A stretch of DNA of 64,000 bases, taken from NCBI GenBank assembly GCA_040285825.1, contig JAUPSS010000006.1:682001-746000 (forward strand), in the 5' to 3' direction. Origin of the DNA: Eukaryota sp. TZLM1-RC. Lineage: Eukaryota > Metamonada: BaSk clade. Below are positions 29,574-40,366 of this stretch, one piece after another. Made by a program: the position numbers and the translations under genes. How positions within the stretch are numbered: the first letter of the stretch is position 1; every line of letters starts with the position of its first letter. The notes below the pieces were generated by a model. That model ran no database searches, was not told where the DNA came from, and saw only the letters and a program-made list of their open reading frames with translations.

Positions 29574-30370
29574 ATGTCAGTATCTCCTCGCCCGGACACT
29601 GACTCTTGTCAAATTTTCATGCAACAGTACGACAAAGATGCTTTTAGCATGCATACAACATCAGTAGAAATAGTAGAGTCGAATGAAGAAGAGGATTCGG
29701 GCTCGAGACCACCCTCCGCCCCTCCTCAAGAGAAACCAATGGAACCAGGCACGGAACCACCTCCCGCCTCTTCCAAACCAAAAACAATGGAACCAGGCAC
29801 GGAACCACCTCCCGCCTCTTCCAAGTCCAACAAACCAGAAAAGGTTTCAGGAACGGGACCACCCCCCTCCTCACCTAAAGATAAAAATGTTGGGTCAAGC
29901 TCAGATACTTCGTCTGTTCTGAAGGACTATGAAGAACTTCAGTCTGTTTTAGAAGAAATGGACGACGAAGAGAAAGAGCTTCGCCAACAGATAATGAAGG
30001 ACGCGGAAGCTCACCTTGAACCTACAGATTACTGTTTGTTCGAGCAGCTCCCTCCCCTTTGAAAGCAAATATCAAAATCTGGTAGAAATGTGGGATTCTA
30101 GACTCTGGGCCATAAAGGGGACCCTAATAGAGTCTACGAATTCCCTCAAAATGAGAGAAGAGAACTCATAAACGCGTTGGACACTTTGAGTAGAGAGACC
30201 TATGGACGTGGGGCAGAACGCCGTCCTAGGATAACCAGTTTGGACAGAGAAATCCATGTAATTCTGGCAAAACCAATCAAATATAGACCTGATTGGGAAG
30301 CCATTCACTTCGACCAGTTCGGGAGAAGGATCAGGTTCTTGGCCATCGAACGAAGGAGCACTCTTCATTC
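29574..30370 (+). pseudogene. Gypsy gag N-terminal region with Pro-rich repeats
   Basis: 163 codons open, then a stop after FEQLPPL and a frame change. Contains direct repeats of MEPGTEPPPASSK (two and a half), an acidic coiled-coil-like segment LEEMDDEEKELRQQIMKDAE, and TDYCLFEQLP shared with 25236-25430. After the stop the frame ALDTLSRETYGRGAERRPRI and DREIHVILAKPIKYRPDW continues the gag body to 30370. The repeats arose by tandem duplication at DNA level. Confidence 0.5.
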
Positions 30371-30379
30371 TTGGTGTAG

Positions 30380-31018
30380 TTCTTTCAGTTCATTCCCCCT
30401 ACTTTCGTATCATTCTTATAATGTGTCTCTGGTGAATCACCTCTCCTTCTTGATCATTCTCTTGATGTGCTCGTGCTTATTTTATCATGAAAGTGACTTC
30501 ATATTCACCACCATCCTTCTCCACACTGTATTCTACTTTATTTCAAATTCATACCTGGGACATTCAGTTTCCATTCCACACATGTATTTCCCAGTAAACT
30601 TCATTATACATTTCATTGACCTTAGCTTGCTGATTTTCATCACATTTACACCCTCTATTCCCTTATGATTACCCCCTATGATTTCCGACAACTGGGAGTT
30701 GAACCCACAAACATTGGGATTTCTACTGTTAATTTGTTGGAGGTGGTGGTACTTGAACCTAGAACATGGTTTAGAGTGGAAATCTTTATTCTTTATTCAT
30801 ATTTATTTATTATTAAACTAACTAAAATTTCTCGTGAAGGATGATTTTCACTGGTTTGGGTTTTAGTTAATTACCATGTTTTTACATTTATATGATATAA
30901 TTTACCATAGACCTTAAGTTTTTTGATTGAACACGATTTAAATTTGAAATTTTCCAATGCCAAAACTTAAGGTTTAGATGATTCTGATGATGAAGTTAGT
31001 GATGAACCCTGGAGACCC
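30380..31018 (+). repeat. Noncoding repeat shared with 18780-19430
   Basis: Inverted partner of 18780-19430. It sits directly upstream of the integrase C-terminus at 31019, where no element boundary would be expected, so one copy was rearranged. Confidence 0.5.
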
Positions 31019-31414
31019 TTGTTACATCTGCCCTTGTTTGTTCTGCGCGAGAAGCCAGACAAACTTCACGGTCACTTCGTAGGCCCTTACGTTGTCCTTA
31101 GGATTCTCTCTTCTAGCTCCCTCTTAGTCCGTAATCCTGTTTCAGGATCGACACTCAAGACCGCCATTCATCTCGTGAAGCCCTGCCTGTCTTCTTTACC
31201 CCCAGAGATTCTGAATACTTGTGTGGCTGCTGATCCAGGTGAGCTAATCCTCGACGCTATCGTTGACATCTCTGCCGACTCTGCCACCGTCCTCTGGTCT
31301 GACGGAACCACCACCGCCCAGCCCGTCGATTCAATTAGAAACACTGCCGCGTACTCCAGATACATCAAGCTTTCCCCCAAGACCCATCGAAGAAGAAAGA
31401 CAAGGCAGTGTTAG
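31019..31414 (+). pseudogene. Gypsy integrase C-terminal domain (plus strand)
   Basis: Open 131 codons: LFVLREKPDKLHGHFVGPYV (GPY module), SSSLLVRNPVSGSTLKTAIH, VKPCLSSLPPEIL, VAADPGELILDAIVDIS, VLWSDGTTTAQPVDSIRNTA and a basic tail RRRKTRQC. Nearly identical to the decayed minus-strand copy at 10932-11400. The catalytic core is absent, so this is a fragment although it is unbroken. Confidence 0.65.
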
Positions 31415-32045
31415 CGGTAGCTAAACGTGACCTTCCTCTTTAGGAAAGATGATCATGACATCATAGATTTAAATTTCTTAGTTGTTTATTTTTATTTGAT
31501 TTCTTTATTTGAAAGTGAATCACGTCATCCAACGTCGTCTCCTTCTAATAGATCCTTCTTTCTTTATGTATTGTGCACGAAAAGCAACAGTAATTATTAG
31601 AGTTAGTAAGGAATCGTCTTGCGCCCACAACATTGCTCTAAATCATGCAGTTTTGCAGTTTCAACTCAGTCGCTCCCTATCTGAACCAACCGGTCGAGAA
31701 TCCGTCTCCCGCTATGTGGAAGCACTTAAGCTTTACGCGCAGCATATGTCAGCTCATGTTATGTCAGACATGACAATGTAAGAAAGAGTATTCATCTACA
31801 TAGATGACATTATAGTAGCTTCCAACAACTAGAAGGACTTTTCATCTACACTAAACCACATCCTCAAGCTCGTTATCGAGTCATCATTGCTCTCCATAGG
31901 TGCTCATTCCAGACCAATGAATACCCCATCAAGGTCCTTGGCTCAATATTTGAAAACGGTCAACGCCGGATTGATCCTACCAAGATAGAATCAATAACCA
32001 AGTTAGCCCCGCCAACCTCTATCTCAGAACTTTGGTAAGTTTCCT
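31415..32045 (+). pseudogene. Gypsy gag helix and RT YIDD fragment
   Basis: 31509-31781 ends with GRESVSRYVEALKLYAQHMS, gag-like. Immediately after the stop, ERVFIYIDDIIVASNN carries the RT catalytic motif YIDD. Then, after frameshifts, HRCSFQTNEYPIKVLGSIFE and IDPTKIESITKLAPPTSISE form the RT thumb, cut at about 32040 where the 180-bp repeat begins. Domain order gag-RT with protease missing indicates deletion. Confidence 0.6.
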
Positions 32046-32074
32046 TGTCCTCAAACTGAACGACTTTGCTCTTC

Positions 32075-32275
32075 AGAACCTACAAAAATCCAAAAACAAG
32101 TAGACTATACAGACACATGTAATCAGATCTTTCTTAACCGTAATCAATCTCAAACAGTTAAAAACTGAATGATTGATGATGACTCAGTCGTTTATGTATT
32201 TGTGATTAAAGACTCAAAATAAAGAGAATTACTCTCAATATTTGGTAGAGACTCTGGTGAAAAATAAACCAACAA
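32075..32275 (-). repeat. 180-bp dispersed repeat, copy 4
   Basis: Inverted relative to the copies at 3745, 10741 and 58390. It joins the RT thumb fragment through TTCAGAACCTACAAAAATCC, the same junction as at 10925 and 58570. Confidence 0.6.
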
Positions 32276-32765
32276 ATATCAGCGAAAAACACAAAATTAA
32301 AGTCAAAAATTCAAATGAATTCACCCAATAATACAAAACATTTAAATAAATTTACCATATATCCCCATAGCATTAATCACGTCCAAATTCGGTTAAAATA
32401 ACCAAGAGCAGCAAACGCACTCACTATATCAATAGTGTAAACAGTAGCAAAAAATTAACAAACAACTATATCATCAAAGTCAACATTAGCTTGAACAAGA
32501 GTAATAAGAACTTCAGCGCATGACACAAGGACGGAAAGAGCAAGGGAAAAAGAGCGATTCATTTAAGACCAACAGCAGTAGAAACTTGATGGCAAAATAT
32601 TAAACGAGAAGGAAATATATTGAAAGACCTAAAATACGGAAAAAGAGTAGTAGAGTTGAAACAAAAAACAACTGATCAAAAATAACAATATCAATATATA
32701 AATCTACATTACTATAGAAATCTGGGAAAGAGAAGGACAAATACAAATTAAAAATACAAATACAA
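32275..32765. other. AT-rich spacer, partner of 10235-10742
   Basis: No coding signal. Confidence 0.45.
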
Positions 32766-33300
32766 AATAGGCTGGCCGGCAGGATGATAAAGTTGTGCAG
32801 ATGATTGAGTCGGCCGACATACTGTTCGGTGTTCGAGTCCGACTGTGTGACTTTTAATCTGGGTCACATAATGATGATCAAATCAGAGTGCTGAACGGTG
32901 ACAGTAATTGAAGAGGGATGAAATTGCGAGCAGACGATAAGTAAAAGAGAGATGCACTACCCACAAGCAAGGAATAGTGACGACAGTTAGAGATTGATCG
33001 AGCTTTGATGTCGGATGGAGGACCTAGAAATTGATAGTGTCTAGCCTCAGTCACCCAGAACGATAAGGGAAAACGATCCCCGGATCTAGAGTTGTCATAA
33101 TGAAAGGCGAAGAGGTCTAGTGATGGTGGGAGAAAATCAAATCCGATGACACCACATTTGCCCAAAACAAACAGGCATTTACCGAAGAACAAATCTGAAT
33201 TTTTAAAAAGCAGATAGGCAGGGCAAATAAATTGCATAATCACAGACGATTTTTAAACACGATGTTTATCCAAACTATATATACCATTTAAGAAATTATA
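32766..33300 (+). repeat. tRNA-derived SINE-like repeat, plus orientation
   Basis: Begins GGCTGGCCGGCAGGAT. A-box-like TGTGCAGATGATTGAGTCGG and B box GTGTTCGAGTCC lie within about 50 bases, followed by a shared 3' body to about 33285. See 9680-10235 for the partner. Confidence 0.45.
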
Positions 33301-34204
33301 TATAAGAAAATATAAGAAAAGAGATATGAAGAAAGAGAATTGAGTTGTGTCCAATCATACATTCAAATTCAATCAAGTAGTTTTGATACCAACATGTCAC
33401 TCTTCGGCAACATTCTTCACATTATTTTACGACCTACGAATTCAACCTTGTTTATTCTGTCAATAATGTTCAACTTATCATCAGTAACCTAGCACAACTT
33501 AAAGAACCTTGGTGAACCTTGGCTTTTACATTCCGAATCCTCCATCAAAGCCGATCGATCGGATACTATTGAACCTTAAAACTGTAAACATTACAGATAT
33601 CCTTTCAAGATATCCTCTAAAACCTTGCCAACCCAACTCTCTTCATAGTTCTTTCAGTTTTTTCCACGATCTTTGATGAATGTCTCTCCTTCTGTTGATG
33701 TGTTCGTGCTTATCGTACCCAGTAAAGAAACTACTCCTCCCCACTGAATTCTTCTTTTCCTTCAAGGTTGAGTACAAGGTAACATTCTGTTCTTTTCCAT
33801 ACTTGTCTTTCTGTTTCAACTTCTTTATGCATTTCATTGGCCTTACCTTGTTAATTTCTTTTGCCACAAAATATCGTGAAAACATAAATTTTGGACTCGA
33901 TGGGATTGAATCCGTGATTAGGGGTTTGTGTCTTATCACAATATCATTCAATCTTGGGTTCAGCCAATGTCAAACTTTGAGATCCAGTTGAGCCTAAAGG
34001 TTAATTTATAAGTGGATGTGCTAATGATGAACCTCTATTCACCTATGTCAAATCTAATGTTGATTTTGATAATGTAGATGTCATTGAATGTCAATCTGAT
34101 TCAAATGTTGCTACTGATTCTGCTACAAAACTGCTTTCATTTATTCTTGATTCAACTGCTAGTGATCATTGTAGGGTACTATTTCTCATCAATATTTTTT
34201 GCAA

Positions 34205-34412
34205 TTCAGAGTCTTTACCAAATATTGAGAGTAATTCTCTTTATTTTGAGTCTCTGATCATAAATACATAAACGACTGAGTAGTCATCAATCATTCAGTT
34301 TTTCACTGTTTGAGATTGATTACGGTGAAGAAAGATCTGATTACATGTGTCTGTATAGTCTGCATGTTGTTGGATCTTTGTAGGTTCGATCCCTACATCA
34401 AATTTATTTTCG
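34205..34412 (+). repeat. 180-bp repeat copy 5 followed by a T-arm-like hairpin
   Basis: After the repeat, 34381-34397 reads GTAGGTTCGATCCCTAC, a perfect 5-bp stem with a TTCGATC loop, identical in form to a tRNA T-arm. No acceptor or anticodon arms are found around it. Confidence 0.5.
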
Positions 34413-34754
34413 AATAAATTGAAATTGTTTACTTCAACAGAAACAGTTCATGCTCTTGTTCACAATAATTGATGTCAGCAGTAATAATTGTTATTGTAAT
34501 TGTTACAAGTTCTTTTTTTCCCAAAATTTTAAAATTTTGCTTATATAATCTGTATTGATGAATTGTTCAAATGCTTGAGAAGTAAACATAATTTCGTTCT
34601 CTAACATTTTTTCACCATTTGTTTCAATGAAAAAATTCAGTTTGTGAGTATTGCTGCATACCATACAAACACTGGAATTTTTTGTTTGTATTATATATCA
34701 ATGTACAACTAGTAATAAGTAAGAATCAATTTATAAAAACCAAAACTAATACAA

Positions 34755-35075
34755 TCAACAATAACTAAAGTGGACTCTGTTCATTGGCAGGAACAATGTA
34801 GACTTTAACACTTTAGGCAGTTTCAACTTTTTTGGGCTAGGCATAGTTGGAGACGGGAATTTTAACTGTGTGTTCTGACGATCATTTCGATGGACATGCA
34901 CTTCTACGAGACTAGAATACATCTCGCTAATGGTGTCGTTCATTTTCACCAATATCTCATTATGCATTTTCATCAATTCCATGATTAGTTCTATAGTTAA
35001 CACACCTAATAATTCAGTACTGACAATTTTTTGAGAATTTGTTGGGTCAGAGGACTGAGAAGAATTGATTGTCAA
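34755..35075 (-). pseudogene. Unrecognised ORF of repeat L (106 aa, basic C-terminus), copy B
   Basis: Full-length version of the frame at 4296-4532; same length and stop as 55798-56118 in copy C. The N-terminal part contains SQSSDPTNSQKIVSTELLG and a hydrophobic LLGVLTIELIMELMKM. The rest contains NDTISEMYSSLVEVHVHRND and PSPKKLKLPK. B and C differ by a few conservative changes (VSTELLGVL against VTTGLLGML). Confidence 0.4.
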
Positions 35076-35759
35076 TCAGCACAAGGCAAAGAGACCTATG
35101 TTTTTGTACTGTGCTCGGCAGGTTCTGATTCGGTAACAGGTTATTTTGTACAGGACATCGGTACAAATTATTATCGTGAGGCACAGACACTGGGTTCAAA
35201 GCTGCCTCTATTATCTATATATTTTAATTTTTCAACTATTTTTTAAATCATTGAGAATAGCCAAGGGAATACCAGGCTAGATATCGTTGAGGTAGATAAA
35301 ACAGTAGTCGTAAAGGATAAGTTTTCACTGAGTGATAGACTATAACAACTAATGGATCATAACACATACCCATAGAGTTCTATCGGAAATTATGTTCTTT
35401 GACTGAGCAGATTGGTCAAGCACATAGCACCAAACTAGAAGAACTGGAAATCACATGAAAATCAGCCACATTCCTGAGCAGAACCAAATAATGAAAAAAT
35501 TTCAGCAAAAACATTCAATAATTTGGGTTCTCGGAAATATGACATTGCATGCAAAAATTGAAAAGAATGGTAACAAGTATTGAACGGAATCACCATTGGA
35601 ATAAATGGTGTAGTTAATAAATTTGGATTTATTCAAAAAGCCGATAAGGGTTGATCAGAAGCTCTTTGGTTTCATTTAGCTTTGTGAAATAAGCTTCTGC
35701 TTCTTTAGTCAAGCTGCAGAAGCATACAGACCAACTGGACCATGGAGAGAGAGTGCTTT

Positions 35760-36070
35760 TCATCGCATCAGGGCAGTAATCTTCTAAAGAAAATGACATA
35801 TGCAGGCCATTTTAAAAGATTAGTGACCGCAGACTCTATATTGCTGGGAAGTCGTTTGTTTCTCACTGAATTTTCGTATTAATTTTCACCACCACCAATA
35901 TAGGTGTTGGCTGTCATATTGAGCCAATGCACCAAGATATGCTGGTGTATTTGTTGATACCATTGGAAAATTGACTCATCTGGCTGATTCCTTTGAAGTA
36001 CACAGTCGGCGTACTTCCTGGGCCAGAAGCAATTTAGAAACTGAGCAAAGCTCCTAAAAAATATTGCGTT
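35760..36070 (-). pseudogene. Copy B of the 101-aa WPRKYADCVLQ ORF
   Basis: Same sequence as 4912-5217, broken here by a stop and a small indel near 35880 and by an added A near 36058. Confidence 0.35.
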
Positions 36071-36297
36071 TCAAGACAACAGGTCAGCGAGCAACTAAAA
36101 AAAGGCTCCTCGCAGTTGAATTGCTCGACTGCGAAGAAGCGTGGAACTAGGACTTCAAGTTTCGGTGTGCTTTTTGTGTTTATCGAAATAAGGTATCAAT
36201 TACCTTTTTCGACACTTTATTGAATTGTTGAACCTTAGTTGAGCTGGTGGCTCCAAAAAAAGTGTGTTTGGCATGTCAGTATGTCAAGCACAAAACA

Positions 36298-36609
36298 CTA
36301 AACGAAAAGTATTGCATGAAAATCAGCCACATCCTTGAGCAGAATCGATTTAAGAAATAATTTTAGCAAAAAATCTTGATTTTCAGGATACTGTGAAATA
36401 TGACACTGAATGCAAAAGTTGACAAGAACAGTAACAGGGATTGAACGGTCTAAAGCCCAAATTTGCATGATCAAAGGCAAAAGAGTGTCAAATATCTGTG
36501 AAGAATAAACCTCTCGGCTGTCATCCTTCACTGTTCTAAAAAACATGCAATGAATGTTTCTGTAGTTTGAATAGAGGAAATATCCGGTGATTAATAAAGA
36601 TATCAACAA
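36298..36609 (-). pseudogene. Copy B of the VKDDSREVYSSQI ORF (103 aa)
   Basis: Open in B; homologous to 5423-5743 and 54271-54597. The C-terminus ILLKDVADFHAILFV differs from A by a frameshift, and B agrees with C, so B is closer to the ancestor. Confidence 0.35.
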
Positions 36610-36639
36610 GCATAAACTGTTCTTCTGTTATTCCGGCTT

Positions 36640-36890
36640 ACCAGGGCATTGTACTTAGAGAAGCTGGAAGAGCCATCCTATGGGACAGCAAAACAATTAT
36701 TGATGAGGACGTCCATTCTTTCATTAGTGAATTTCAGCTTATCAGGGGGCAAGTAGCGGAACTTCTTCGATACTACTTTTGTCTCATCATAAAAACAGAA
36801 TCTCATCGGAGGAAATTCAGTTCCTTTAGTGGCGGGAACTTTGAAAATACTTTGGGATTCTCAAACAGCAAATCTTTGAAGGTCACGTTT
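36640..36890 (-). pseudogene. Gypsy RT N-terminal fragment in copy B
   Basis: Equivalent to 5770-6050, ending in PDKL and a FAVP-like end; stops present. Confidence 0.45.
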
Positions 36891-37131
36891 AGATTTCCAG
36901 AAGGTCACATTTAGTTTTGGCTGGCAATTGAGAACATTTCTGGACTGGTATTACGAATATAATTGTATTTCCTCCTTCTCATTGATATAGTGATAAGGGT
37001 TACAACTACCAATTATTTCGAATAAGTAGGTTAAGATAATGTTAATCAATTTTAGTTGAAATGGCATCTTATCAACTGTCAATGACGTCTACTACTTTAA
37101 TCAAATGCTGTTTGAATGGCTGTTAATCTCT

Positions 37132-37317
37132 CTACATCTTTACCCACTTCTGCTTTTCCCTCACTGTTTTTATTGCTTTACATGTTAAAGTAGTGTTGGC
37201 ACTATCATAGCCCAATTGTTTTCGTAAATTATCTATACAGTGACTTCTCTCACCATCAGTTCTTCTGAATGCACCATATTGATGTATAAAAGTTTTTCTC
37301 ATTGTATCTATGGCAAT
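37132..37317 (-). pseudogene. Tyrosine-recombinase-like C-terminal box, copy B
   Basis: 62 codons with TMRKTFIHQYGAFRRTD (Arg of the HxxR-type box kept) and LRKQLGYDSANTTLTC. The His of the LGH box is Tyr and the nucleophile position is Cys, so it could not be active. Confidence 0.4.
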
Positions 37318-37530
37318 TTATTTGCTTATTTCGGAACTATCAAAACTTTTCAAACAAAGTTTCAGAAATCTAAAGCATTTATTTCAATAGTCTATTTCAT
37401 TGATTTGTTCTTTTATATTAGATGTGGAATTCGTCCATGTCGTTGAAAAATTGTCCCTTTAAAATTGAGTGAAATTTCTCATTTGTTAATAGCAAATCAT
37501 TGTGCTTTGGTCTTCGTGGCAAGAACAACA

Positions 37531-37625
37531 ACAATAGCTTGGATCACGTCGAATAATATCAGACAACTCTTTTGGTTGCCAGTAATTGGGTAAATTGATA
37601 AACTCTGGTTTGATTGAGGGATTAA
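37531..37625. repeat. 95-bp direct repeat, left copy (copy B)
   Basis: Partner at 39045-39141, about 90% alike by eye. Translates on the minus strand as IKPEFINLPNYWQPKELSDI, so it lies in a former coding region. Confidence 0.65.
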
Positions 37626-37774
37626 CTTCGTCATCTGGATTGTCTATTAGCATCACGATGAGTTACTGAATGAGGATCAACAGAATATTGTTGGGCAATA
37701 TTTGTACAAATTTTTTAGCAATATTCAAATCTTCATGCTTTTGGATCTTTGTAGGTTTAATTCGTACATCAACT

Positions 37775-38053
37775 TTATTTTCGAATTAATCTGAAATTGT
37801 TTACCTCAACAGAAAATGTTAAATGTTCCACTTTTTCACAGTATACTGATGTGCTGTGATGCCTTATCCATATATGATAACGGTTTAAGAAAAGTATTGA
37901 GCTAAGTTTTCTAACATCTTTCTTTCCTGCAGGAAATTCGTCAATCCAGATTGCGTAGGTGTTGACTAGTTGATTGTTAGTTGTTTTGTTAATCTCCTGT
38001 AAAAATAATCTAAAAGGGTAAACAATTGAGGGCTGCCCATGGGTTCCCGGCAT
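37775..38053 (-). pseudogene. Unrecognised ORF (92 aa) of the 1.4-kb segment
   Basis: Reads TNNQLVNTYAIWIDEFPAGK, FLNRYHIWIRHHSTSVYCEK and VEHLTFSVEVNNF; 95 codons open in C (52494-52781). The frame ends FRLIRK just before sequence similar to the T-arm-like motif, as does the otherwise different ORF at 56209-56478. Both ORFs therefore share a 3' end. Not recognised. Confidence 0.4.
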
Positions 38054-38194
38054 TGCGGTTGACTGTCTTTTAATAAATACAAATTGTTGGATGAATGTGT
38101 TACAATTACCTCTGTAGGTTTCCCATTAATTTCGGGTGGTGTTGTGGCTGATATGGCCACTGTTTGAACATTTGGCAGTCTGGGTTTGGTCATT

Positions 38195-38260
38195 CATTGA
38201 TGGAGTGGCCAGGATTACCACAGAATCTACAGAGACCAACCCTATTTCTTTCGTTTAAAT
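38195..38260 (-). pseudogene. Gag CCHC zinc-knuckle remnant, copy B
   Basis: The minus strand reads GLCRFCGNPGHSINE then a stop in place of the final Cys; compare PCRFCGIPGHTINEC at 25840. The same lesion occurs in copy C (52335-52375). Confidence 0.6.
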
Positions 38261-38383
38261 AATTTTACGAAACCTAACCCACCGAAGTGGATCCAACATG
38301 TATTGATGATCTAGATGGGTTAGACATAAGTATACCTGAATGTAATGAGATTTATCATGAGGGAATGAGGATTTACCCCAATT

Positions 38384-38644
38384 TCAGAGCATGGGCGCAT
38401 TTGTACAATAATTTACAATTAAACTAGTAATGCAAATATTATCCAAGGCTAACACAGGGATGGATTCATCTTCTTGGATCTGGAGGTTTCTCTTAGATAT
38501 GTTATGAAGTACGTAGTCGTGGGTCACGTTTGATAGCCAGAAGCGGAAAAAGCGATTGGATGATTCGCAAAAGTTATGTAGATACACTATGTACCCTCCA
38601 ACATGCATGCTCCTGTGATATACTCTATTTTTGTTTTGCATCAA
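38384..38644 (-). pseudogene. Gypsy protease-to-RT linker remnant, copy B
   Basis: THDYVLHNISKRNLQIQEDE corresponds to TSDYFFLNLSARNLQILEEE in the protease ORF at 13915-14472. The rest (MHVGGYIVYLHNFCESSNRF) is not assigned. Partner in C at 51904-52180 has more stops. Confidence 0.45.
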
Positions 38645-39044
38645 AGTAAATCAGACGATGAAGAACATACTTCATGGGTGGATCTGTTTATTTTCTAAGT
38701 ACTTTAATTACCCGGGGTTTAAGACATACAGGAAAAACCAAAAGTCAATGTCCTTGTTTGCATGGTCTAAATCGTCTACTAATTAGTTATGATTGATAAA
38801 ATACCTCAATTGTATTACTGGAAATATTCATACCAAGAGAACAATCACAAAATAGGCAAATCAAAACCAAACAACGAGAATGCTGAATGTTTAATCCTTT
38901 CACTGTTTAATGGAATCAAAGACTCCGTTTGTTACATCTGAAAAAATTAAAGTGAAAGCCTTCAATATGGCAAAATGATTTGCTTCGGCTTGAGTGCGAA
39001 TGCGCAAGTCCAATGTTATATTAACGACAACAAAACAAGAACAT

Positions 39045-39141
39045 CAAAAATAGCTTAGATCACGTCGAATAATATCAAACAACTGTTTTGGTTCCCAGTA
39101 ATTGGGTAAATTGATGAAGCTTGGTTTGATTGAGGGATTAG
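39045..39141. repeat. 95-bp direct repeat, right copy (copy B)
   Basis: See 37531-37625. Confidence 0.65.
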
Positions 39142-39351
39142 TTTTGTCATATTTTCAATATATTACTTTTTTATAACACTCAGCTTCTACAGCTGTGCCG
39201 AGATTTCAACTGATTGGTCCATTTCTAACTGATGCAAGTTTATCATGCGTAAAATTTAATAGAGAAGTGACCCTGCATCAAGGGATGGAGCAAAAAGTGC
39301 ACATTATTGTAGCAGTGCTGATCCTTGCTGGTAAACAGCTAAACTACTGTG

Positions 39352-39726
39352 TTATTTTGCTTTGAGGTCGCCATTGGTATGGAAACCAAATTCGAAATCA
39401 ATGAGAGCAATTTGTGGAATTTGAGCACAATGGAGTGATCCTCTCCACAAGTTGCTTTGAGAATGAATATCGCTATTACAGATGGTTTGCTGATAAAGGA
39501 AAGCTATACATCGAAATAGAAGTGAAACAAAATGCCATTGGACGTAATTGGGAAATGTGAACAGAATATCAAAATTTTGAAAGAGAAGTCGGGTCTTACA
39601 CAACTTATGTTGATCTAGTGGATTTCGTGCACATGAATTTCGCATTAAAAACCGAAACAAGAAGTTCATCAATGTAACATGGAAAACTAATGACAAAGAA
39701 CAATAATCTAATTGAACCAATGACAC
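39352..39726 (-). pseudogene. Unrecognised ORF of repeat L (124 aa), copy B
   Basis: Open in B and C (50831-51205), 124 codons each, with NYVQWHFVSLLF, LWRGSLHCAQIPQIALIDFE and FGFHTNGDLKAK. Partial copies at 60147-60365 and decayed copies at 7010-7330 and 43460-43650. It starts inside sequence immediately after the 102-aa ORF, so it could be a 3' UTR frame open by chance. Retention of length in three copies weakly favours coding. Confidence 0.35.
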
Positions 39727-39836
39727 GTCATCAACTCACTACTCAAAATGGTTATAGGTGTTGCGAAAACTGGAGGTTCTTGTTACGGAACAACGTCCAT
39801 TTACAAAACGACGACCAAATAATACTTTGAATATCA

Positions 39837-40058
39837 TCAGTTGATTGCTTTTTCAATTCTGTTAGCATATTTTGAATTGGCCAATTTTCCCCCCACAAGA
39901 CTCAAAAAAAGCCAGAAATTCAAATAAACTGAATGCCGATACTTTTTACTCAACACAAAGTTATAGATCTTATCATAATCTTCAAGCTCGAGTGCCAACT
40001 TTATAGACATAGAATAAACCGAAAAATAAGCAGTAAGGTATGTTGGCCAGTCAACCAA
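39837..40058 (-). pseudogene. Copy B of the LTAYFSVYSMSIKLAL ORF (73 aa, truncated)
   Basis: Same as 7377-7685 but shortened by about 18 bp missing after LSLVGGK, which shifts the frame. The identical lesion is in C (50499-50720). Confidence 0.4.
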
Positions 40059-40366
40059 TTTTCATAAAAAATTTAGTTTATCAACTGTGGACTTGTTGGA
40101 TTCAGTGATGGGTATCTTTGGATCAAAATGTGTTCACTGGTTTCAAAAGATTTTTCAATTCAGGAACAAAATTATCAAGGAAAATTGTAATTTCCTCAAT
40201 GGTTACTCATCAGCGACATAATCACTATTGTTAAACGGCAACACCAAATATCACCCATCTCACTTGACAATGTTGGTCGTTCTTTGATTGAAATCGAATA
40301 TTGTTCTCGATTAAGACTGTCAGTTAAATAACGTGAAGCATTTTGGGAAACATAACGACAAAACTT

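Larger units (their letters stand above)
37626..39044 (-). repeat. 1.4-kb segment present in copies B and C, absent from A
   Basis: Bounded by 95-bp direct repeats. It contains the 37775-38053 ORF, a CCHC gag knuckle and a gypsy protease-linker, all on the minus strand, plus unassigned AT-rich sequence at 38645-39040. It could be a retroelement-derived insertion whose flanks look LTR-like in position, or a segment lost from A by recombination. The flanks lack TG...CA ends, which argues against true LTRs. Confidence 0.6.

Noticed and set aside
34370-34420. A tRNA gene at the T-arm-like hairpin
   Set aside because: Only a T-arm can be folded. No acceptor, D or anticodon arm, and no CCA-side complement within 80 bases.
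37531-39141. A complete LTR retrotransposon with 95-bp LTRs
   Set aside because: The direct repeats lack TG...CA ends, encode protein in the same frame as flanking sequence, and no polypurine tract or TSD is visible.
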